Source: Pelomonas sp. Root1237
GTDB taxonomy: Bacteria; Pseudomonadota; Gammaproteobacteria; Burkholderiales; Burkholderiaceae_C
Length of the DNA: 64,000 nt
Assembly: GCF_001425055.1 (NCBI RefSeq)
Contig: NZ_LMDK01000012.1
Span: 186,001 to 250,000, forward strand
Direction of reading: 5' to 3'
The notes below the pieces were generated by a model. The model was not told where the DNA came from and searched no databases. It saw nothing but the letters and a program-made list of their open reading frames with translations. The stretch's first letter is position 1. Each line of letters opens with the position of its first letter. The position numbers and the translations under genes were made by a program. Below are positions 30,055-39,012 of the stretch, piece after piece.

Positions 30055-31695
30055 TCAGGATTTCTTCGCCGGCGGTTTCAGCATCGCGTCGGCGCGGGCC
30101 TTTTCGTCCGGACTCAACCGCGCGGCGATGCTGGGCAGGGCCACGGCGGCCTGCTCGTGGCCCATGGATTTGCTGAGGCTGCACCAGGCGTAGGCGGCAG
30201 CCATGTCCTTGTCGCCGCCCTGGCCCTGCGCCAGCATGACGGCGAGGTTGAACATCGCATCCGGCTGGCGGCGCTGGGCGGCGGCCTGGAAGAACTGGCG
30301 GGCTGTGGCGAAGTTCTGCGGCACGACCTCGCCGCGGTAGAAGAACGTGGCCAGCGCGTTTTGCGCATCGGCATGGCCTTTCAGCGCGGCGTCCTTGTAG
30401 AGCACGACCGCGCGTTCGGGCGCGGGTGCCGGCAGGCCTTCGCCGAGGTCCATCATGCGTGCGGCGGCGTAGGTGCCCTCCAGGTGGCCAGCCTTAGCGG
30501 CGGCGGCGAAGTAGGCACCGGCGCGCTGCAGGTCCAGCGGCACGCCGTCGGGCTGGCCGGGCAGTTGGTGGTGGTACAGCTGTCCCAACATGTACAGGGC
30601 GGTCACGTCACCTGCCTCGCCGGCGGCCTGCAGGTAGGCCAGCGCGGGCTTGGCGTCGGGCTTGGTGCCGATGCCGCTGAGGTGGGCCTGGGCCAGCAGC
30701 GTGCCGGCGGGCTCGAAGCCGTAGTCCAGCGCCTTGCTCCACCACTTGTAGGCCTGCACCGGGTCTCGCTTGGTGCCCTGGCCGGTGAGGTAGATGCGCG
30801 CCAGCAGCAGCGAAGCCTCGACGCGGGTATTGATGTTGTCGGGCTTCTTGGGATCGAACTTCAGGCGGTCCGCGGCCGGGTTGTAGGACGCGTCGACCAC
30901 TTCGTGCAGCCACTCGATGGCCTTGGGTGTGCTGCGCGGCGTGCCCAGGCCCATCAGGTGGATGCGGCCCAGCATCATGGCCGCTTCTTCATAGCCCAGC
31001 TTCTTCCAGCCCTCTTCAAACCTGGCGCGGGCCTCGGTGTAGTTGCCCGCTTCGTAAGCTTCGAAGGCCTGGGTGAGCGACTTGTCCTTGCGGGCGATCC
31101 AGTTGCGGCCGGCGGCGGCGCGGCGGTCGCCGGGACCGCACCCGGTGGAGGGCGCCATCAAGTCTGGCGCCGTGTCGACGGCGGGTTCCAGCGAGCTGCC
31201 AGCGCTGGCGGTCTTGGCATTGCCTTCGGGGCTGAGGTCGCTGAAGCGCTCGGCCTCGTTGGACGGGCTGTCCGACAGCTTGAAGTCACGCATGTAGGCC
31301 AGCGTGACGGGGTCATCGGCAGCCGAGTAGCTGCTCATGAAGGCGCAGGACCGCGCGTATTCGCGTGACAGCACCTTGTTCTTGGCGGCGTCGATCATGG
31401 ACGGATCGACGCTCTTGTCGCGCTGGCCTGTCACCTTGACGGCGTCCAGGGTGTTGGGCGCCCCGGCAGGCGCACTGGCGGCCGCCAACTGCGCCTGGCT
31501 GGCCGGGCAGGCCAGCGCGAGGCACAGCGCCACGCCGACGAGCCCCAGGTATTCGGGCCGAGCGCCGGGCCGCTCCCAAGCCGGCCCGCCATGGCGATGT
31601 GCTCGCGGCTCGATGCCGCGAGCATCGCCGTCCCCCCGGGGGACCGACCGGGCTTGCCCGCGTTCAGCGGGGCAAGACTGGGCGAGGGGTTTCAT
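30055..31695 (-). CDS. Exported Sel1/TPR-repeat protein with Ton-box-like motif (start uncertain)
   Basis: The open frame is 546 codons, but codons 1 to about 47 are made by a copy of an interspersed repeat (31555-31689). The hydrophobic signal LGLVGVALCLALACPASQAQ begins only after it. Translation may start at GTG 31533 (492 residues) or CTG 31548, or use the repeat's ATG one base after the upstream receptor stop. After the signal comes TLDAVKVTGQRD, which resembles the Ton box and plug start of TonB receptors. Then follow at least seven Sel1-like helical repeats (for example AAMMLGRIHLMGLGTPRS, ASLLLARIYLTGQGTKRD, TALYMLGQLYH). Sel1 proteins are scaffold or signalling adaptors. The partner is perhaps the receptor encoded directly upstream. 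Confidence 0.8.
   Translation of the reverse strand: MKPLAQSCPAERGQARSVPRGDGDARGIEPRAHRHGGPAWERPGARPEYLGLVGVALCLALACPASQAQLAAASAPAGAPNTLDAVKVTGQRDKSVDPSMIDAAKNKVLSREYARSCAFMSSYSAADDPVTLAYMRDFKLSDSPSNEAERFSDLSPEGNAKTASAGSSLEPAVDTAPDLMAPSTGCGPGDRRAAAGRNWIARKDKSLTQAFEAYEAGNYTEARARFEEGWKKLGYEEAAMMLGRIHLMGLGTPRSTPKAIEWLHEVVDASYNPAADRLKFDPKKPDNINTRVEASLLLARIYLTGQGTKRDPVQAYKWWSKALDYGFEPAGTLLAQAHLSGIGTKPDAKPALAYLQAAGEAGDVTALYMLGQLYHHQLPGQPDGVPLDLQRAGAYFAAAAKAGHLEGTYAAARMMDLGEGLPAPAPERAVVLYKDAALKGHADAQNALATFFYRGEVVPQNFATARQFFQAAAQRRQPDAMFNLAVMLAQGQGGDKDMAAAYAWCSLSKSMGHEQAAVALPSIAARLSPDEKARADAMLKPPAKKS
31555..31689 (-). repeat. Structured interspersed repeat, copy A
   Basis: Read on the minus strand it starts CCCCTCG eight bases after the receptor stop and ends in GCGCTCGGCCC. 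It shares blocks with copies at 37991 and 46613: GGGGACGGCGATGCT, AGCACATCGCC, and GGCGGGCCGGCTTGGGAGCGG. The hairpin arms between blocks differ from the other copies but still pair: CTTGCCC/GGGCAAG, GTCCCCC/GGGGGAC and GCTCGCGGC/GCCGCGAGC. It overlaps the 5' end of the Sel1-repeat open frame. Confidence 0.8.
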
Positions 31696-31696
31696 T

Positions 31697-34600
31697 TCAA
31701 CGCGGGCTGCGCAGCGTCATGCCCACCATGTAGCGGCGGCCGTTGTAGCCATCGCCATAGATGCTGGGAATGCCGTCGGCATAGTCTTGATAGCCGCCCG
31801 TCGTGGTCTGCGTGCGCTCCCCGGTGAGGTTGCGGACGTCCGCGAACAGCTCCAGGCCGTTCTTGAACCGATAGGAGACCTTGGCGTCAATGAAGGCGGT
31901 GCGGCTGCCGAAGATGGGGGCGCCCGGGTTGTAGCTCGTCGGTGCGCCGCGGAAGCTGGTGCCGATGGACGGGAAGTTGTTAACGCCCACGCTGGTTCCG
32001 GTGTTCGGCGTGAACACGAAATAGCGCGCGGCCACCACCTGCATCGCCACGCGGGCCTGGAAGCCGCCGTCGTCGTACCACAGCGAGGCATTCCACGAAT
32101 ACTTCGGCTCGTTGACGACCGGCAGGATTTCGCCGCTGATGAGGTCCAGCGTCGGCGCGCCCTGGGTCGAACGCACGCGGCTGTAATTGGCGTCCACGCC
32201 GGTGTAGCGCAGGATGGACGGCAGGAAGGTGAAGGCGGTCCTCACGCCAAGCTCCAGGCCGCGGCGGGTCGACGCCGGGGCGTTGTCCCACTGGGCGAAC
32301 GAGAAGTCGATGTCCTTCAGCGGGGTGCCGGTGATCGGGTCGACCGCATTGCTGGTGGCGAACACCTTGTTGTTGTTGCGGAAGACGCCGATGGTGGGCG
32401 CTCCGATCAGGCCCTTCTGGCGGAAGACGCCGACCGACACGCTGGTGTCGCGATTGGCATACCACTCCAGCGACAGGTTCTGGTTGACGTTGGTCTGCGG
32501 CTTCAGCGCCGGGTTGCCGAGCGTGCCCGAGCAGCCCTGGTCGGGGGCACTGTCGTCCGGATCGGCTGATTCCTCCACGATCTGGCTGTTGGAGCAGACG
32601 ACGTTGGTGCCGCCCGAGGGCAGCAGCTTGGACACCGGCGGGCGGGCGATCGTCTTGCCGAGGGAGTAGCGCAGCGCGACTTTGTCGACGACGGGCCACA
32701 GCACCAGGTTCAGCGAGGGCATCACGTCGGTCGACTTGGCCTCGACCGATGCGTTCTGCGAGAAGGTGTTCGACACGAAGCCGGCGGGGGCCGTCGGGTT
32801 GTTGATATCGAAAGCGGCGGTTTTGCGCACCGAGCGGAAGGTCAGGTAGCCGGTGCCGGTCACGTCGGTCTGCACCACGCGCACGCCGAAGTTGCCTGCC
32901 AGTTCCATACCGAAGGGCAGGGCCCAGTTCGTGAACGGCACGCGGTCGATCTCGAAGTCCGTCATCAGATAGGCGGCCTTGGACTTCTCGGTGAACTTGG
33001 TCATCGGCATGTCGTAGACCTTGCCGTCGCTGGCCGTGCAGGTGCGGAAGCAGTCCAGACGCACCGGGATGCCGGCAAGCTGGAACATCTTGTCGACGTC
33101 GAGCTGGTTCCAGCCGTCGATCAGCGTCGCCGGGCGGTCCTTGGAGCCGCCGTAGAACTGGCCGGCCGGGGCCATGGTCAGCGTCTGGCGGATCAGTTCT
33201 TCGTACTGCGCCTTGGTGAACGTGTTGGTGCCCGCCACCACGCTGCCGGTGCCGTTGTTGAGCTGGTTGTTGGGGATGTAGCCGTAAGCGCAGGGCTGGC
33301 CGTTCGCGGCCACGGAGCCGGCGGTGTTCTCGCAGCCGATGACGTTCCAGCGCGTGTTGACGCCGGGCATGTACACGCCCGGCACGAAGCCGGCCGTGCC
33401 GAAGGTGCCGACCGGGTCCTTGATCGTGCCGCCGGCGCCGCTCCAGGTGGTGCCGCCGGTGTCTCGGTAGTTGAGGCCGCCCTTCAGCGAGGTCAGGAAG
33501 GGCACCTTGTCGACCAGGTTGTAGGCCAGGTCGACCTTGCCGGTCTTTTCGGTGCTCTCGGTGTCGAAGGAGCGGATGACCAGCAACTGCGTGTTGTTGG
33601 TGTACTGCGCGCGCTGGGCGGCCGTGTAGGCCGGCACCGAGACCGGGTTGGTCGCCGAGGCCGGGAAGGCGGCCAATGGCGCGGCCGGGTTCAGCGTGGA
33701 ATAGAGCGGGAAGTTGAGTTGCTCGTTGTTGTTGCCATTGGGCAGCGTGAACGACCAGATGCCATTGGGCTGCAGCGCGAAGTTGCCGATGCCGTACACA
33801 TAGCTGACGGAGGCGCGGCGGTCATAGCGCATCGCGGTGGACTTGGTCGAGCCGCCCATCGCCTGCACGCTGAGGCGGTCGCTCTTGTATTCGCCGCCCA
33901 GGATCAGCGTCTTCGAATCGGTGTCGATGCTGCTGAAGATGGTGTCCGTGCCAAAGGAGCCGTTGTTGGTCGAATAGCTCGTCAGGTGATGCGAGGAATC
34001 GACCGTGTAGCCCGGCAGCACGTTGGTCGTCGTGCCGAGCACCAGCGGCGCATTGTTGGCGCGGAAGGAGTACGAGTTGGGCAGCAGCGAGGCAACGGCG
34101 CTCTGGCCCGCCGTCAACGAGCGGACGTTGGTGGTCGTGTTGTCGGTGAAGGTGCCAGCGGGATTGAAGGCCGTGTTGCTGCCCACGCCGAGGAAGCCGA
34201 CGATGTCGTCGACATGGCGCTTGTTGAGGCTGAGCTTGCTGTAGACGGTCAGCTGATCGTTGACCTTGAAGTCCAGCCGCACGTCGCCGCCGGTGCGCTT
34301 GTCGTCCTGGCTCTTGAAGTTGTAGCGAAAGCCCGCCGTTTGCGAGGGCGAGTAGTCATTCCACTGGTTCAGGCAGGTGATCTGCTCGTTCTGGCGCTGC
34401 GTGTAGGCCGCAGTGCGGCCAGCGGCGACCATGAGGTTGGTCTGGGCCGTCGTCAGATTGGGGAAGGTGGTGAAGCAGTCGGCCTTGGTCTGCGCTGCGG
34501 CTGACTTGGTCAACAGCTCCAGCGGCGTGGAGGCGTTGAAGTTCCCGCCGGCGATCAGCGGCGTGATCTGCATCGGCGTGTTGATGGTGTCGCCGTTGGC

Positions 34601-35446
34601 CGTCGCCGGGTTGAAGGTGAAGGTCTTCTCTGGCGAGCCGTCGAAGTCGCCCAGGCGCACCAGGCCCTGCTGGTTGTTGCTGCCGCCCTGCGTGACGCCG
34701 TGCTGCTCGCTCTTGTAACGCGACTTGTTCAGGTTGACGATTACCCCCAAGCGCTTGTCCAGAAACTTGTCGGCCAGCACCAGGTTGAAGTTGGGCGTGT
34801 TCTGCTTGTTCAGGTCGCTCTGCGTGGCGGCGGCGCGGAACGAGTAGAAGGGCTTGTCGAAGTCCAGGCCGGTGCGGGTCGTGATGATGATGCCGCCGCC
34901 GAGCGAACCTTCCGTCATCGCGGCCGTGGAGCCCTTGATGACGTCGACGCTCTTGATGAGGTCGGAAGACAGCTCGCGGAACTCGGTGCCGCGGCCGTCG
35001 CCGCCGCCCAGCAGGTCGGTGCCGGCGCCCGAACGCACGGCCATGCCGTCCATTTCGACGCGGGTCAGCTCGGGGCCGTTGCCGCGGATGGACACGTTCA
35101 CACCTTCGCCGAAGTCGCCGCGGTCCAGCGCCACGCCGGCGATGCGCGAGATGGCCTCGCCGATGTTGCGGTCAGGAAAGGCGCCAACGTCCTCGGCCAC
35201 GATGGAGTCCTGGGCCGTGGCCGCATGCTTCTTGCGGTTGATGCTGGACTGCTGCGACTGGCGCGTGCCGACCACCAGCACGGTTTCAAGTTCCTGCACC
35301 GGGGCGCCTGGCTTGCGCGCCGCCGGCTTGGCGTCTTCGGGCTTGGCGCCGTCGCCGCTTTGCTGGGCGAGGGCGGATTGCTGGGCCATCAGGGCCAGGG
35401 CCATGGAAACGGCGGTTGCCACCGCAGGCTTGCTGAACTTGTTCAC
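31697..35446 (-). CDS. Large TonB-dependent receptor
   Basis: GTG at 35446 is chosen because GGAGAAG lies a few bases upstream and it yields a signal peptide ending SALAQQ; the frame is open 61 codons further. The product is 1249 residues, well above the usual 700-1050. The Ton-box region ELETVLVVGTRQSQQSSINRKK is followed by a plug with EDVGAFPDRNIGEAISRIAGVALDR, VSIRGNGPELTRVEMDGM and GSLGGGIIITTRTG. The long barrel ends in aromatic-poor MVGMTLRSPR, which is unusual because most barrels end in Phe or Trp. Extra length lies in extended loops of the barrel. The ligand is unknown. The Sel1-repeat gene follows directly downstream. Confidence 0.93.
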   Translation of the reverse strand: MNKFSKPAVATAVSMALALMAQQSALAQQSGDGAKPEDAKPAARKPGAPVQELETVLVVGTRQSQQSSINRKKHAATAQDSIVAEDVGAFPDRNIGEAISRIAGVALDRGDFGEGVNVSIRGNGPELTRVEMDGMAVRSGAGTDLLGGGDGRGTEFRELSSDLIKSVDVIKGSTAAMTEGSLGGGIIITTRTGLDFDKPFYSFRAAATQSDLNKQNTPNFNLVLADKFLDKRLGVIVNLNKSRYKSEQHGVTQGGSNNQQGLVRLGDFDGSPEKTFTFNPATANGDTINTPMQITPLIAGGNFNASTPLELLTKSAAAQTKADCFTTFPNLTTAQTNLMVAAGRTAAYTQRQNEQITCLNQWNDYSPSQTAGFRYNFKSQDDKRTGGDVRLDFKVNDQLTVYSKLSLNKRHVDDIVGFLGVGSNTAFNPAGTFTDNTTTNVRSLTAGQSAVASLLPNSYSFRANNAPLVLGTTTNVLPGYTVDSSHHLTSYSTNNGSFGTDTIFSSIDTDSKTLILGGEYKSDRLSVQAMGGSTKSTAMRYDRRASVSYVYGIGNFALQPNGIWSFTLPNGNNNEQLNFPLYSTLNPAAPLAAFPASATNPVSVPAYTAAQRAQYTNNTQLLVIRSFDTESTEKTGKVDLAYNLVDKVPFLTSLKGGLNYRDTGGTTWSGAGGTIKDPVGTFGTAGFVPGVYMPGVNTRWNVIGCENTAGSVAANGQPCAYGYIPNNQLNNGTGSVVAGTNTFTKAQYEELIRQTLTMAPAGQFYGGSKDRPATLIDGWNQLDVDKMFQLAGIPVRLDCFRTCTASDGKVYDMPMTKFTEKSKAAYLMTDFEIDRVPFTNWALPFGMELAGNFGVRVVQTDVTGTGYLTFRSVRKTAAFDINNPTAPAGFVSNTFSQNASVEAKSTDVMPSLNLVLWPVVDKVALRYSLGKTIARPPVSKLLPSGGTNVVCSNSQIVEESADPDDSAPDQGCSGTLGNPALKPQTNVNQNLSLEWYANRDTSVSVGVFRQKGLIGAPTIGVFRNNNKVFATSNAVDPITGTPLKDIDFSFAQWDNAPASTRRGLELGVRTAFTFLPSILRYTGVDANYSRVRSTQGAPTLDLISGEILPVVNEPKYSWNASLWYDDGGFQARVAMQVVAARYFVFTPNTGTSVGVNNFPSIGTSFRGAPTSYNPGAPIFGSRTAFIDAKVSYRFKNGLELFADVRNLTGERTQTTTGGYQDYADGIPSIYGDGYNGRRYMVGMTLRSPR

Positions 35447-35698
35447 GTGTCTTCTCCGCGCTCCGGTGGGGTCCCGGGCTTGTTGTGGGTCGGTCGCTGC
35501 GGGCCGGAAAGAGGGGCTTTTGCACCGCCTTCCCGGGCCGCGGCGCGACCTTAAGCAGCCGCCGTAACTCGGAGAAATTCGTTTTGTCTCGTTTGCTATC
35601 CCGAAAAGAAATACCGGGCCCAGAAACACTGGTTAACCCGAGGAAGCGAATAGAAACAGTCACGGCCGTGATTGGCCGCAGCGCCCTCGGCGCGTTTC

Positions 35699-37957
35699 CT
35701 ACGGCTTGACGCGCCAGACCCGCTGCACGGGCGCGGTGCGGCGCAGCACGCGCAGCACGTCGGCCAGGTGCAGACGGTCGCGTACGGCGATGAGCAGCGT
35801 CATCTCGGCCGTTTCGCGCAATTGCGCCTCGTCGCTCATCGAGATGTGGGTGATGTCGGCCTCGGCCTGGGCCACCGCCTGGGCCACCTGGGCGAGCACG
35901 CCCTTGCCGTTGGCCATCAGCAGCGCGATGCCGGCCTCGAAGCTGCGGCCCAGCTCCTCGGCCCATTCGACCTGGATCCAGTGCTCGCTGTCGCGCTGGA
36001 AGAGGCGGCGGCCGATGGCGCATTCGCAGGTGTGCACGATAAGTCCTTCGCCGCGCCCGAGGTAGCCACGTACCTCGTCGCCGGGGATGGGGCGGCAGCA
36101 GCTGGCCAGCTGCACGGAAGCGCCCTCGTTGCCGTCGATGGTCACGCTGCCCTGGTTGGACGGCGCCTCAGCGAAGCGGCCGAGCGTCAGCGCCAGCGCA
36201 TCGGGCTTTTGCCCCTGCTCGGCCATCAGTCGGGCCAGCTTCTTGGCAATGATGGTGGCAATCTTGCGGCCCGCGCCAATGTCGACGAGGAGCTGCTCGG
36301 TGTTTGCACTACCGGCCCAGCCGGCCAGCTCATGCCAGATTGGCGCAGCCGCGTCGTCCAGTTCCAGGCTGGGCAGCCCGAGGCCTTCCACGCGCATCGC
36401 CTGCGCCAGCATCTTCTCGCCCAGCTCGCGTGACTCTTCCTGCTCCAGGTCCTTCAGGTAGTGGCGGATCTTGGAGCGGGCCCGGCCGGTACGCACAAAG
36501 CTCAGCCAGGCCGGGTTGGGGCTGGCGCCTGGCGCGGTGATGATCTCGACGATGTCGCCGCTGCGCAGCTCGGCGCGCAGCGGCACGGCCTCGCCATTGA
36601 CCTGGGCCGCGACGCAATGGTCGCCGACGTCGGAGTGGATGGCGTAGGCGAAGTCCACCGGCGTCGCGCCCTTCGGTAACGCCATGATCTTGGACTTGGG
36701 CGTGAAGACGTAGATCGCGTCCGGGAAGAGGTCGATCTTGACGTGCTCGAGGAACTCGTTGGCGTCACGCGTCTCATCCTGGATGTCGATGAGGCTTTGC
36801 AGCCAGCGCGCATTGGCCTGCTGGGCCACCAGCGCCGACGCCTGTTTGCCGCGGCTCTTGTAGATCCAGTGCGCCGCCACGCCCTGCTCGGCGATCTGGT
36901 GCATGCCCTCGGTGCGCAGCTGGAATTCCAACGGCGTGGCCAGCGGCCCCATCAGCGTCGTGTGCAGGGACTGGTAGCCGTTGTCCTTGGGCGTGGCGAT
37001 GTAGTCCTTGAAACGACCGGCTTGCGGCTTGTAGAGCTGGTGCAGCACGCCCAGGGCCGTGTAGCACTGCAGCGGCTCCTCGGTCAGGATGCGAAAGCCA
37101 AAAATATCGCTCACCTGGGCAAAGGACAGGCCGCCCTTTTCGCGCATCTTCTTGTAGATGGAGTGGACGGTCTTCTCGCGCCCCTGCACCTCCACGCGCA
37201 GGCTGGCCTTGGCAAAGGCGGCGCGGATCTCGCCCTCGATGCGCGACACCAGGTCGCGCCGGTTGCCGCGCGCCTTGCCCACCGCCTTGCTGAGCGCGGC
37301 ATAGCGCCAGGGGTGGAAATACTGGAATGACAGATCCTGCAGCTCGCGGAAGGTCTGGTTCAGGCCGAGGCGGTGGGCGATGGGCGCATAGATGTCGAAG
37401 GTCTCGCGCGCGATGCGGCGGGCCTTGTGCGGCGCCATCGCGCCCATGGTGCGCATGTTGTGCAGGCGGTCGGCCAGCTTGATGAGGATGACGCGCAGGT
37501 CGCGCGCCATCGCCAGCAGCATCTTGCGGAAGGACTCGGCCTGCGACTCCTCCTTGGTGGAGAACTGCAGCTTGTCCAGCTTGGTCAGGCCGTCGACCAG
37601 ATCGGCCGTCGTGGCGTCGAACTTCTCGATCAGCTCGGCCTTGGAAACGCCGCAGTCTTCGACCACGTCATGCATCAGCGCCGCCATCAGCGCCTGGGCA
37701 TCGAGTCGCCATTCGGCACAGATGCCGGCGACGGCGATCGGGTGGGTGATGTAGGGCTCGCCGGTGGCCCGCTTCTGGCCCAGGTGGGCCTCGTCGGCGA
37801 ACTTGTAGGCCTCACGCACGCGCTTGACCTCGGCCTTGCTCAGGTAGCCGAGCTTGGGAGCGAGGGCATCAAAGGAAGCAGCTTCCGCCTGCGTGGGCGG
37901 CGCCGCCTGGCGCAATCCAGGCAGCGTGAACCAGGCGGTGAGGGAGCGTTGGGCCAT
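35699..37957 (-). CDS. spoT: Bifunctional (p)ppGpp synthetase/hydrolase (RelA/SpoT family)
   Basis: A 752-residue long RSH enzyme that makes and degrades the stringent-response alarmone. The N-terminal HD hydrolase domain is intact (HPIAVAGICAEWRLD, LMHDVVED, LIKLADRLHNMRT). The synthetase domain (KMREKGGLSFAQVSDIFGFRI, then KDNGYQSLHTTLMGP) follows, then TGS (VFTPKSKIMALPKGATPVDFAYAIHSD) and a C-terminal ACT-like region. Both active sites look complete, so the SpoT-like name is preferred. It follows gmk and rpoZ, but a terminator and repeat copy B separate it from rpoZ by 207 bases, so it probably has its own promoter. Confidence 0.95.
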   Translation of the reverse strand: MAQRSLTAWFTLPGLRQAAPPTQAEAASFDALAPKLGYLSKAEVKRVREAYKFADEAHLGQKRATGEPYITHPIAVAGICAEWRLDAQALMAALMHDVVEDCGVSKAELIEKFDATTADLVDGLTKLDKLQFSTKEESQAESFRKMLLAMARDLRVILIKLADRLHNMRTMGAMAPHKARRIARETFDIYAPIAHRLGLNQTFRELQDLSFQYFHPWRYAALSKAVGKARGNRRDLVSRIEGEIRAAFAKASLRVEVQGREKTVHSIYKKMREKGGLSFAQVSDIFGFRILTEEPLQCYTALGVLHQLYKPQAGRFKDYIATPKDNGYQSLHTTLMGPLATPLEFQLRTEGMHQIAEQGVAAHWIYKSRGKQASALVAQQANARWLQSLIDIQDETRDANEFLEHVKIDLFPDAIYVFTPKSKIMALPKGATPVDFAYAIHSDVGDHCVAAQVNGEAVPLRAELRSGDIVEIITAPGASPNPAWLSFVRTGRARSKIRHYLKDLEQEESRELGEKMLAQAMRVEGLGLPSLELDDAAAPIWHELAGWAGSANTEQLLVDIGAGRKIATIIAKKLARLMAEQGQKPDALALTLGRFAEAPSNQGSVTIDGNEGASVQLASCCRPIPGDEVRGYLGRGEGLIVHTCECAIGRRLFQRDSEHWIQVEWAEELGRSFEAGIALLMANGKGVLAQVAQAVAQAEADITHISMSDEAQLRETAEMTLLIAVRDRLHLADVLRVLRRTAPVQRVWRVKP

Positions 37958-37990
37958 ATGGTCCCGAATTTAGCCGATGAAAACTGTTGG

Positions 37991-38106
37991 CCCCTCGTCC
38001 AGGGAATACCTGGCCGGTCCCCCGCGGGGACGGCGATGCTTGTAGCGTTGAGCCACAAGCACATCGCCATGGCGGGCCGGCTTGGGAGCGGCCCGTCGCT
38101 CGGCCC
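37991..38106 (+). repeat. Structured interspersed repeat, copy B
   Basis: Read on the plus strand it starts CCCCTCGTCC and ends CGCTCGGCCC. Stems: CCAGG/CCTGG, GTCCCC/GGGGAC, GGCGATGCTTGT with ACAAGCACATCGCC (one bulge), and GGGCCG/CGGCCC. It lies between the terminator of rpoZ and the start of spoT, in the opposite orientation to both genes. Confidence 0.8.
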
Positions 38107-38112
38107 AAACTC

Positions 38113-38144
38113 CGAAATGCAAACGGGCGCCCGAGGGCGCCCGT
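38113..38144 (-). terminator. Rho-independent terminator after rpoZ
   Basis: On the minus strand the arms ACGGGCGCCC and GGGCGCCCGT form a perfect stem, followed by TTTGCATTT. It begins 21 bases after the rpoZ stop. Confidence 0.75.
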
Positions 38145-38164
38145 GTGGCAGCAGGGGACGGTGC

Positions 38165-38368
38165 TTAGACCGGAACCTTGCGCAGCATCTCGATGCCGAC
38201 TTCGCCGGCGGCAATTTCACGCAGGGCGGTCACGCCGGGCTTGTTCTTGCTCTCGATGCGCGGGCTGTGGCCCTGGCTCAGCATGCGGGCGCGATAGGTG
38301 GCGGCCAGCACCAGCTGGAAGCGGTTCGGGATCTTGATCAGGCAGTCTTCGACGGTGATGCGGGCCAT
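38165..38368 (-). CDS. rpoZ: RNA polymerase omega subunit
   Basis: A 67-residue protein. ATG at 38368 with AAGGAA upstream gives the standard N-terminus [20 protein letters not shown], followed by [11 protein letters not shown] and [12 protein letters not shown], all typical omega blocks. Omega helps assemble RNA polymerase and forms part of the ppGpp-binding site, which suits its place between gmk and spoT. It starts 23 bases after gmk. Confidence 0.97.
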   Translation of the reverse strand: MARITVEDCLIKIPNRFQLVLAATYRARMLSQGHSPRIESKNKPGVTALREIAAGEVGIEMLRKVPV

Positions 38369-38391
38369 GGTGTTCCTTGGAGAAAAGCGGA

Positions 38392-39012
38392 TCAGGGCAG
38401 ATCGAGCGCCTGAAAGACGGCAGAGCGGTTGCGCCGCTGAGCCAGGTATTTTAGCCGCTGCGCGTGGACGATGGATTTGAGGTCGAAAACGGCGGTGTCG
38501 AACACCGCATTCACGACGACAAAATCGAAGTTCTGCGCCTGCGCCACCTCGAGGCGCGCATTGGCCATGCGCTTGGCGATGACCTCGGGTTCGGTGTCGC
38601 CACGGCGGTTCAGGCGTGACTGCAATTCGTCCCAGCTCGGCGGCAGGATGAAAATCAGCACGGCATAGGGGAAGAGCTGCTTGATCTGCAGCGCACCCTG
38701 GAAATCGATTTCGAGCACGACGTCGTCGCCATGCTGCATGCGCGCCTCGATGGCGGCACGTGAAGTGCCGTAGAGATTGCCGTGGACCTCGGCCCATTCA
38801 AAGAAATCACCGCGCTCTGCCATCGCGCGGAATTCCTCGGGCGTGATGAACCAGTATTCGCGGCCATGCTGCTCCTGGCCGCGCGGTGCGCGCGAGGTGT
38901 GGGAGATGGACACGGCCAGCTTGGCATCCAGCTCCAGCAGCGCCTTCACAAGGCTGGATTTGCCCGCGCCGCTCGGTGCGGCGACGACGAAAAGATTGCC
39001 GGGATATTCCAT
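38392..39012 (-). CDS. gmk: Guanylate kinase
   Basis: A 206-residue enzyme that phosphorylates GMP to GDP. The P-loop [11 protein letters not shown] is at residues 12-22; [22 protein letters not shown] holds the GMP-binding Ser, Arg and Tyr; and [11 protein letters not shown] and [15 protein letters not shown] follow. It is first in the gmk-rpoZ unit, read leftward, with spoT beyond a terminator. Confidence 0.97.
   Translation of the reverse strand: MEYPGNLFVVAAPSGAGKSSLVKALLELDAKLAVSISHTSRAPRGQEQHGREYWFITPEEFRAMAERGDFFEWAEVHGNLYGTSRAAIEARMQHGDDVVLEIDFQGALQIKQLFPYAVLIFILPPSWDELQSRLNRRGDTEPEVIAKRMANARLEVAQAQNFDFVVVNAVFDTAVFDLKSIVHAQRLKYLAQRRNRSAVFQALDLP

Noticed and set aside
35447-35698. LacI-like operator before the second TonB receptor
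   Set aside because: A short palindrome (GGTTAACC) occurs near 35630, but no site fits TGnnAnCGnTnnCA, so similar control cannot be claimed.
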